This document shows positions 1 through 5,431 of a stretch of DNA of 9,386 bases, piece after piece. The notes beneath the pieces were generated by a model. It worked only from the letters and a program-made list of their open reading frames with translations, did not search any database and had not been told where the DNA came from. Each line of letters begins with the position of its first letter. The first letter of the stretch is position 1. The DNA comes from Nitrospirales bacterium. GTDB lineage: Bacteria > Nitrospirota > Nitrospiria > Nitrospirales > UBA8639. The stretch is taken from positions 1 to 9,386 of the forward strand of contig JACDDF010000049.1 of the NCBI GenBank assembly GCA_013817135.1. Reading direction: 5' to 3'. Both the position numbers and the translations under genes were made by a program.

Positions 1-252
1 GGGTTGCAATTTACCGTGTCTGATACAGGACCAGGAGTTCCCGAAGCCGATTTGCCTCATATCTTTGAACGATTTTACCAGGGGAAAACCCAAAAAGGCC
101 GTGTGTATGTAGGGAGTGGGATTGGGCTGGCTTTGGCGAAGCGGGTGGTGGAAGCCCATGGTGGAAAAATTTGGGCGGAGAGCATTCTTGGAACCGGGAC
201 GGCGTTGCATTTTACCATTCCGAAACGAAAGCCTACGGGGACTGTCTCTTGA
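1..252 (+). CDS. Sensor histidine kinase, C-terminal ATPase end (GlrK/QseE-like), 5' truncated by window edge
   Basis: This is the last ~83 residues of a sensor histidine kinase; the sensor, HAMP and His-phosphoacceptor parts lie left of the window. What is visible is the C-terminal half of a HATPase_c domain: the G1 box DTGPGV near the start, the F box IFERFYQG, the G2 box GSGIGLALAKR and the closing strand region ending TGTALHFTIPK. These bind ATP for phosphorylation of the kinase's own histidine. The reading frame is open from base 1 and stops with TGA at 250-252. The next gene begins inside this stop, and a GlrR-type regulator follows it. The order kinase - QseG-like protein - sigma-54 regulator points to the GlrK/QseE family. 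The fragment alone only proves a histidine kinase; the family is inferred from context. Confidence 0.9.
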   Translation, partial: GLQFTVSDTGPGVPEADLPHIFERFYQGKTQKGRVYVGSGIGLALAKRVVEAHGGKIWAESILGTGTALHFTIPKRKPTGTVS

Positions 253-1076
253 TACGCAAAAAGTTTGAGTCGTTGATCTGGGTATTTTTAGGGTCTGTGA
301 TGATCCTGAATCTTCTTGAATGGGGAGAGTGGAACCTTACCGGCTGGAATAGTTCGGCTATGGCTCAATCTGTCTCAGCCAGCTACTCCCCTGTGCCCTC
401 GGTGTTAACTCCTGACCCCGAAGATGTTTCATTTTTTCGGGCAATTGCGGATGATCAGGAAAAGAAGCTGAGTTCCTGTAAAAATGAAGAGGAATGCCGG
501 GCGGTTCATTTTCTTCGTGGAGTCGCTGCGTTATATGAGAATAGGGAATTAGCTGCGTTTCATTTTCGTAAAGTGGTGGTCTCTAATCCTAATAGCGCGT
601 TGGCGGGGGAAAGTCGATTCTGGTTATGGTTGTTGGATGTATTGAAAGCTCCGGGAGGAGGGACCCCATCAGAGGACCTTACAAAACGATTGATTCGTGA
701 AATTGTGAATAAGGAAATACTGGTCCATGAGTTAAGTCGTCAATTGGAAACGGATTCGGTTGATGCCCTTAAAGAAGAGCTAACGATTCGGGAAAAGGCT
801 GTCGAAAATTTAAATCAGGCCTCCTCCAATCTTTCCAAACAAACAGAACAATTAAAAAAAGAGCAGACTCTCCGACAGGATGCGCAGCAGGAACTAAGAG
901 CCAGTGAGAAAAAAGTTCAAGAACTGACGAATCAATTAGAGGCTTTACGGCGTATTGATCAGGAAATACGCGAGAAGGCCCCGCCGACCCGCCCGTCGGA
1001 AAAAATGGCCCCAACCCCCAAACTCGAAAGAGCCGAGGAGAAAGAAATACCATATGAAAGTGAAGGAAAAAAATAA
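249..1076 (+). CDS. QseG/YfhG-like exported coiled-coil protein
   Basis: Predicted 275-residue exported protein between a histidine kinase and a GlrR-type regulator, the place occupied by QseG (YfhG) in enterobacteria, where QseG binds the kinase and modulates signalling. I chose TTG at 249: it overlaps the kinase stop (TTGA), has GGGGA at 237-241 seven bases upstream, and gives a basic start (MIRKKFES) followed by a hydrophobic segment (IWVFLGSVMILNLL). GTG 297 or ATG 300 are alternatives that would cut into the hydrophobic segment. A signal-peptidase-I-like AMA-Q site lies about 38 residues in. The middle contains a CKNEEEC pair and a helical, TPR-like stretch. The last ~110 residues are a Lys/Glu/Gln-rich coiled coil ending ELTNQLEALRRIDQEIREK and a Pro-rich charged tail. 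That end resembles the end of E. coli QseG. Unlike E. coli QseG, no lipobox cysteine is visible. Family placement rests on synteny plus weak resemblance. Confidence 0.7.
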   Translation: MIRKKFESLIWVFLGSVMILNLLEWGEWNLTGWNSSAMAQSVSASYSPVPSVLTPDPEDVSFFRAIADDQEKKLSSCKNEEECRAVHFLRGVAALYENRELAAFHFRKVVVSNPNSALAGESRFWLWLLDVLKAPGGGTPSEDLTKRLIREIVNKEILVHELSRQLETDSVDALKEELTIREKAVENLNQASSNLSKQTEQLKKEQTLRQDAQQELRASEKKVQELTNQLEALRRIDQEIREKAPPTRPSEKMAPTPKLERAEEKEIPYESEGKK

Positions 1077-1080
1077 AGGA
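1076..1080 (+). promoter_or_regulatory. Ribosome binding site deciding the glrR start
   Basis: AAGGA overlaps the last base of the preceding stop codon and sits six bases before ATG 1087. It favours that start over the in-frame GTG at 1084 (three bases away) and the ATG at 1054. The overlap suggests translation of the regulator is tied to that of the QseG-like gene. Confidence 0.6.
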
Positions 1081-1086
1081 ACTGTG

Positions 1087-2487
1087 ATGGCTGATGAACG
1101 AATTCTTGTTGTCGATGACGATTCAAGTTTGCTAACCCTCCTGAAAATGCGACTGCATTCCATGGGATTTGTGGTCACCGCCTGTGGGTCCGGGGGAGAT
1201 GCGTTGAGCCGCGTACAGGAAGATCCCTATGATTTTGCCATTCTGGACCTTCGATTGCCCGATGCTGATGGTTTGGATCTAATGGAAGAATTGCACCAGC
1301 ATCAAACTAATCTTCCAATCCTGATCTTGACGGCGCATGGCTGTATTCCCAATGCGGTGGAAGCCATGAAAAAGGGTGCGTATGGGTACTTGACCAAACC
1401 GTTTGATGACAAAGAGTTACTAGAGAGTATTGATAAAGCCCTCACCACTAAACGGATGAGTCAGGAGATTCATCGATTACAACTGCTTGTGAACGAATTG
1501 TATGGGCTTGAAAATGTTGTGGCCCGGAGTGCAGAAATGCATACGGTGTTGAAGCAGGTGGCCCAAGTGGCGAAGACCGATACCACCGTTTGTATTTCCG
1601 GAGAAACAGGGACCGGGAAGGAAGTTATTGCACGCGTACTTCATTGTAATAGCCCACGAGCTTCAAAACCGTTTATGGCCGTCAATTGTGCGGCTATTCC
1701 AGAAACTTTGTTCGAAAGTGAGTTATTCGGGCATATGAAGGGATCCTTTACCGGAGCCCATCAAAACAAGCGGGGTTTAATCCAAAGTGCCGATAAAGGG
1801 ACATTATTTTTAGATGAAATAGGTGAAATGCCACTGTCATTACAAGGAAAACTCCTGCGGGCTATTCAAAATCGAGAGGTGGTGCCCGTTGGAGGGCAAG
1901 TGCCGATGAAGGTGGATGTGAGAATCCTGGCTGCAACGAATAAGGATCTGGAATTAGCTGTGCGGGAAGGACGATTTCGAGAAGATCTGTATTATCGGAT
2001 TCACGTCGTTCCCTTGTGGATCCCCCCGCTTCGACAGCGACGGGAGGACATTCCTTCTCTCGCCCAGTTTTTTCTTAAGCGGAGTATTGAGCATCATGGG
2101 AAAGTCGTCAAAGGATTTTCACCGGAAGCCATGCAGGCCTTAATTACCTATCCGTGGCCTGGAAATGTTCGAGAACTTGAGAATATGATTGAACGGGCGG
2201 TGGTCATGTCCCCTCAGGATATTATTACGGCAGAATTTCTCGCCCTTTCTCCGCAAGAACAAAGCAAGCCAGGTAGTCTTCAGCCATTAACTGATGCGAA
2301 GGAAGCGTTTGAGAAGGAGTATCTCCAAGACCTGCTCAAGGCCACACAAGGGAATATCTCCAAGGCGGCACAAATTGCCGGTCGCTATCGGGCGGATTTT
2401 TATAAACTGCTCAAAAAATATGGACTGCATCCCTCTGATAGACAGGATGAGGCGTCTTCTTCAACCGGCCAACCAGGACTCCACTAA
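1087..2487 (+). CDS. glrR: Sigma-54-dependent two-component response regulator, GlrR (QseF) family
   Basis: A 466-residue NtrC-type response regulator that activates sigma-54 promoters when phosphorylated, presumably by the kinase ending at 252. The receiver domain (about 4-120) has the acidic pair D11/D12, phosphoacceptor D54 (AILDLRLPD), T82 and K104. The AAA+ domain (about 143-385) has Walker A GETGTGKE (172-179), sigma-54 contact loop GSFTGA (219-224, Ser instead of the usual Ala), Walker B FLDE ending at E244, the FREDLYYR arginine region (297-304) and WPGNVREL (357-364). The Fis-type helix-turn-helix (about 420-446, GNISKAAQIAGRYRADFYKL) closely matches the corresponding E. coli GlrR segment, which is the main reason for the family call. 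I chose ATG 1087 because AAGGA at 1076-1080 is six bases upstream and the receiver starts immediately after. The in-frame ATG at 1054 would add a highly basic tail inside the previous gene. A short Ser/Gln-rich tail follows the HTH. In E. coli GlrR drives the glmY sRNA and rpoE; targets here are unknown. Confidence 0.9.
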   Translation: MADERILVVDDDSSLLTLLKMRLHSMGFVVTACGSGGDALSRVQEDPYDFAILDLRLPDADGLDLMEELHQHQTNLPILILTAHGCIPNAVEAMKKGAYGYLTKPFDDKELLESIDKALTTKRMSQEIHRLQLLVNELYGLENVVARSAEMHTVLKQVAQVAKTDTTVCISGETGTGKEVIARVLHCNSPRASKPFMAVNCAAIPETLFESELFGHMKGSFTGAHQNKRGLIQSADKGTLFLDEIGEMPLSLQGKLLRAIQNREVVPVGGQVPMKVDVRILAATNKDLELAVREGRFREDLYYRIHVVPLWIPPLRQRREDIPSLAQFFLKRSIEHHGKVVKGFSPEAMQALITYPWPGNVRELENMIERAVVMSPQDIITAEFLALSPQEQSKPGSLQPLTDAKEAFEKEYLQDLLKATQGNISKAAQIAGRYRADFYKLLKKYGLHPSDRQDEASSSTGQPGLH

Positions 2488-2826
2488 TTTGGAGGCCTAA
2501 TATCTCGCCATTTGATTGGGTATGGTGCCAGATGCATTTCAATCTCAGGACAGCCGTTAAACCGCCTCGAATCTGTTCACACTTCGGGAGCCTCAGGAGG
2601 AATGGGCAGGGGAGGCTCTTATCAATATGCCTGGGCTGTTGCTTTCTAGTAAATCTGGCACGTCCCTCTTTTTTCGATTGCCTCATGTTTTCGGAGACCA
2701 CATAAATACCCTCCTTGATATGGGACGGTTCTGTCCTTTAAAGAGAATGTAAAAGTACACCTGTTCATCAAAATCGAACCCTAGCTTTTTTGTCAAGCGA
2801 GAAGCGGGGTCGATTTGGGGGAGCAG

Positions 2827-2871
2827 CCCTACAGTCTCCCTTCTCATCTTCCGAAAAACCCCTACAGTCTC
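2827..2871. repeat. 12-base direct repeat CCCTACAGTCTC, two copies 33 bases apart
   Basis: The two copies at 2827-2838 and 2860-2871 are identical over 12 bases, with a 21-base spacer. Start-to-start distance is 33 bases, about three helical turns, so a protein bound to each copy would face the same side of the DNA. The placement is about 370-415 bases upstream of prsK. This could be a paired regulator site; it could also be chance in a short gap. I saw no third copy. Confidence 0.5.
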
Positions 2872-3013
2872 ATGCAGATCGATGCCCTGTGAGCCAGGCT
2901 ATAGCCGTGCTTCATCTTGAACCCTCTCTCCAAGGTGGAGGTGTCTTAGAAACCTGTTGGGAGAAATTCCTTCTTTATTCAATCATGATTTAGTCGTTTG
3001 ATGACCGAATACT

Positions 3014-3116
3014 CATGAGCCTGGGCAAAAGAGAGAATCTTGCCATTATACGCCAAAGGCTCTATGGGCAGCGTAGGTAGTCCGGTGGCTCTCCCATGAA
3101 CCCGGTGCATCCGGGT
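3014..3116 (+). ncRNA. Candidate structured leader RNA upstream of prsK (class unknown)
   Basis: Several complementary segments nest here. GAGCC (3017-3021) pairs with GGCTC (3087-3091), extendable by CAT (3014-3016) with ATG (3096-3098) across a four-base bulge. Inside are GGCAA (3024-3028) with TTGCC (3040-3044), and TACGC (3049-3053) with GCGTA (3071-3075). This would make a closed three-way junction. A separate hairpin follows, ACCCGG with loop TGCAT and CCGGGT (3100-3116), without a T-run. The single-stranded pieces GGGCAAA (3023-3029) and GTAGGTAG (3073-3080) recall the c-di-GMP-I (GEMM) riboswitch, but the expected hairpin between GGGCAAA and ACGCAAAGCC is not formed, and that second motif is interrupted here (ACGCCAAAGGC). 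I therefore do not call it a GEMM. Its position, ending about 125 bases before the prsK start, would suit a leader element. Confidence 0.25.
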
Positions 3117-3231
3117 AAATAAAACATGTGCTACGCACCAGGCATCCATCAATCAGAACAACGAAGGCCCTGTATCCATTGGGAGTGCACAGAAATGGAT
3201 TTGTGGATGTCTCTAACTCTTATTCGGTTTT

Positions 3232-3237
3232 AAGGGG
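3232..3237 (+). promoter_or_regulatory. Ribosome binding site deciding the prsK start
   Basis: AAGGGG lies four bases before ATG 3242. The frame stays open upstream to GTG 3128, which would add 38 residues, but those residues are unlike a membrane-protein start and have no ribosome site. The protein from 3242 begins directly with its first membrane helix, as the family does. Confidence 0.6.
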
Positions 3238-3241
3238 CAGT

Positions 3242-5431
3242 ATGAGTGTGTGGGTTGTTCCATCTGTTCTCACGGCAGGAGTCTCCCTGTTTTTGGCGAC
3301 GATTATATTTGTGAAAAGAAAAGATGGGACCCAATTTTTCTCTTTACTCTTGCTGATGGCGCTTATGATTTGGATCCATGGACTGAATGGAATACAAGAG
3401 GTGGTTCCAGATCATCTCATTTTCTTGAAAAAACTTATTCTAATTGGTGAAGTGACTCTGCCGGTTATGATCGGCTATGTCGGTTATTCAATGTTGCAGG
3501 AATTTTCCGCTAATTCTTTGGCATTGGGCAAGGGGTGGTGGAAGGTAATCGCAGGTGGGGCCGCTCTCTTAGCGATGCTGATCATGGGTATTCCAGATGG
3601 ATTCATGCAGGTCAATCCTGAGAGGGAAATTGTGTTCAAAAGTCCGGAGGGTTTGATGGTCTGGGGGTTTATTGTATTGACCTCGTGTGTGGCAATATTT
3701 CAGTTGGAACGTATGCTCCGATCTTTTCCCGATCCTCTGCGATATCGATTGAAATACGTGCTGATTGGATTGGGAGGGTTGGCCTGCATATCCATCGCGC
3801 AGGCCTTTCATGTGGTCGTAGTCTCGGCGTGGCGACAGGACGATGTGTGGGCAGGAGGAATCGCATCGTTCAGTTCTCTGGTTGTTATGGCACTGGGATT
3901 GAAGCGATGGCGAGGACCGCGGATGATCCAGAAGATTCAAATCAGTCACCATGCTTTATACGCCTCCCTGGCCGTGGTGTGTGTCAGCGGGTATTTGGTT
4001 CTTGTCGCTATGGTGGCCGCAGTGGTGCAACAAACCGATTGGGAAGCCAAGGAATCACTGGGTGTGATCCTTATTTTTCTTGCCCTTATGGGGTTGGTGA
4101 TCGCCATGCTTTCCAGGCGTATTCGTGTTGAGTTTCAGCAAGTCGTTTCTCGTCATTTTTTTAAGGCAAAATATGATTATCGAGAAAAATGGTTAGAGGT
4201 TACCGAGACGTTTGCGGCCTGTCAGGATGTCCAACAAATTTTGAATCGGTACCTTGAGTGGCTCAGTCGGACATTTGGAACCTCTCGAGTCACAATTTGG
4301 AAATATTTTGATGTTGACGGCCGGTATCATCAAATACGAAAGGAACGGCGTCGAAGAAAGTTGACGGGGAATGATCGGTCACCGCATGTTTCAGAACCGA
4401 TTCCCATTCCTGAAACTCACCCTCTTATTCAACAATTGAAAGCACAGCAAGAACCCTTGTTGGTACTGGCGGGTCAGCGGGCGGCTGAGGATTGGAGAGA
4501 ATTTCTCGATGTCACTCACGCCCATGTGTGTGTGCCCTTGGTGACTGGACAGGGCAGACTGCTTGGCTTTTGTACGCTTAGTCATGAATCGGTTTATGAA
4601 GGTTATGATCGAGACGATTTTGATTTACTGCGAGCCATTGCGCATCATGTGACGATGCTGCTCATTCAATTTGAATTAGTCGAAGAGCGCAGTTCGGCGG
4701 CCAAATGGGAAGCGGTGCATCGGTTCTCTGCATTTTATTTACATGATTTAAAAAATTTGGCCATGAGTTTGTCTCTTGTGGCTCAGAATGCTGCTCAATA
4801 CGGGAGTAATATTGAATTTCAGGCATCGGCAATGCAGACCGTTAAAAATACGTCCCAGCGAATTATCGATTTAATGGGGGAATTGTCTCGTCAGGCGAAA
4901 GAACCAAATCTGAGCGAAGGAGCCGTTACGGAATTAGTGGATGTGAATCTGTTGATTCAGGACACCCTGGCGGCCGTTAATGACTCTGGATGCCAACCGA
5001 ATTTTTCCCCAGGGCTAGAGGTTCCGGTCCTTCAGCTCAAAAAGGAGGCAATCAAACAGGTTTTCTTAAATCTGATCCTTAATGCGCGTCAGGCGACCGG
5101 CCGAAAAGGCACGATTGATATTTCCACAGCCTATGATGGTGAGCAGGTGATCGTTGAGCTGATCGATACAGGGGGTGGTATGTCCGTGGCACAGCTTGAG
5201 AAGATTTTCCAGCCATTTAAAAGTTCCAAAAAGAATGGATTGGGCGTGGGGCTGTTTCAAAGTAAGCGAATTGTAGAGGACCATCATGGTGTGATTCACA
5301 TTGAGAGCCAGGAAGGCCGAGGTACGACAGTGATTGTTACATTTCCGGTACAAAGTGCCGATAACGCAAGTACTGTGGTGTTTGGTGTTGCTAATGCCGG
5401 GGTAGAGTATGACTCAGGAAGAAACGAGTGA
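3242..5431 (+). CDS. prsK: Membrane sensor histidine kinase PrsK (PEP-CTERM/XrtA system)
   Basis: A 729-residue inner-membrane histidine kinase, the presumed partner of the regulator encoded next. The N-terminal ~290 residues contain about nine hydrophobic helices (roughly 3-24, 30-48, 61-84, 102-117, 137-156, 172-194, 205-221, 238-263, 273-290). A linker typical of the family (SRHFFKAKYDYREKWLEVTE, about 303-322) leads into a GAF-like domain (about 328-478) with a basic insert KERRRRK. The kinase core has the H box FYLHDLKNL with phosphoacceptor H501, N box NLILNARQAT (610-619), G1 DTGGGM (642-647), F box IFQPFKSSK and G2 GLGVGLF (666-672). This layout, the HDLKNL motif and the downstream prsR match PrsK, the kinase associated with PEP-CTERM/exosortase loci. 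About 27 residues trail the ATPase domain. The last codons overlap prsR by four bases if that gene starts at GTG 5428. The signal sensed is unknown. Confidence 0.9.
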   Translation: MSVWVVPSVLTAGVSLFLATIIFVKRKDGTQFFSLLLLMALMIWIHGLNGIQEVVPDHLIFLKKLILIGEVTLPVMIGYVGYSMLQEFSANSLALGKGWWKVIAGGAALLAMLIMGIPDGFMQVNPEREIVFKSPEGLMVWGFIVLTSCVAIFQLERMLRSFPDPLRYRLKYVLIGLGGLACISIAQAFHVVVVSAWRQDDVWAGGIASFSSLVVMALGLKRWRGPRMIQKIQISHHALYASLAVVCVSGYLVLVAMVAAVVQQTDWEAKESLGVILIFLALMGLVIAMLSRRIRVEFQQVVSRHFFKAKYDYREKWLEVTETFAACQDVQQILNRYLEWLSRTFGTSRVTIWKYFDVDGRYHQIRKERRRRKLTGNDRSPHVSEPIPIPETHPLIQQLKAQQEPLLVLAGQRAAEDWREFLDVTHAHVCVPLVTGQGRLLGFCTLSHESVYEGYDRDDFDLLRAIAHHVTMLLIQFELVEERSSAAKWEAVHRFSAFYLHDLKNLAMSLSLVAQNAAQYGSNIEFQASAMQTVKNTSQRIIDLMGELSRQAKEPNLSEGAVTELVDVNLLIQDTLAAVNDSGCQPNFSPGLEVPVLQLKKEAIKQVFLNLILNARQATGRKGTIDISTAYDGEQVIVELIDTGGGMSVAQLEKIFQPFKSSKKNGLGVGLFQSKRIVEDHHGVIHIESQEGRGTTVIVTFPVQSADNASTVVFGVANAGVEYDSGRNE
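5416..5421 (+). promoter_or_regulatory. Ribosome binding site for prsR inside the end of prsK
   Basis: AGGAAG lies six bases before GTG 5428 and twelve before ATG 5434. The spacing favours the GTG start, which overlaps the prsK stop as GTGA and implies coupled translation. Confidence 0.55.

Larger units (their letters stand above)
2488..3241. other. 754-base gap between glrR and prsK without a convincing gene
   Basis: No ORF here has family-like sequence. Contents seen: (a) an imperfectly placed inverted repeat GAGCCTC/GAGGCTC (2588-2594, 2612-2618) with a 17-base loop and no T-run, so a poor terminator for glrR; (b) a minus-strand TTGACA-like promoter (2767-2796) and a strong AAGGAGGG ribosome site (2709-2716) in front of two tiny coupled ORFs; (c) a 12-base direct repeat (2827-2838, 2860-2871); (d) a perfect palindrome GGCTATAGCC (2897-2906); (e) nested inverted repeats at 3014-3098 and a 6-bp hairpin at 3100-3116. 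No good sigma-54 (-24/-12) site was found on the + strand in front of prsK. The length is unusual beside the near-zero spacing inside both flanking operons, which suggests this region carries regulation. Confidence 0.6.

Noticed and set aside
2588..2618. Inverted repeat GAGCCTC/GAGGCTC after glrR as a terminator.
   Set aside because: The loop is 17 bases and no T-run follows on either strand.
2656..2672. TGGCAC at 2656-2661, matching a perfect sigma-54 -24 half-site.
   Set aside because: At the required spacing the -12 GC is absent (TT is found), so it cannot be a normal sigma-54 promoter.
2895..2911. GG and GC dinucleotides ten bases apart around the GGCTATAGCC palindrome, like a sigma-54 -24/-12 site before prsK.
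   Set aside because: Only the invariant GG and GC and a few other bases fit; the -24 element lacks TGGCAC and the -12 reads GTGC. Such matches occur often by chance.
2790..2993. A 67-codon + strand ORF starting with TTG in the glrR-prsK gap.
   Set aside because: No ribosome site, a rare start codon, low-complexity Ser/Gly-rich translation and no recognisable motif; it also spans the direct repeat.
3128..3241. An N-terminal extension of PrsK from GTG 3128.
   Set aside because: The 38 extra residues have no membrane or domain character and no ribosome site, whereas ATG 3242 has AAGGGG in front and begins at the first membrane helix.
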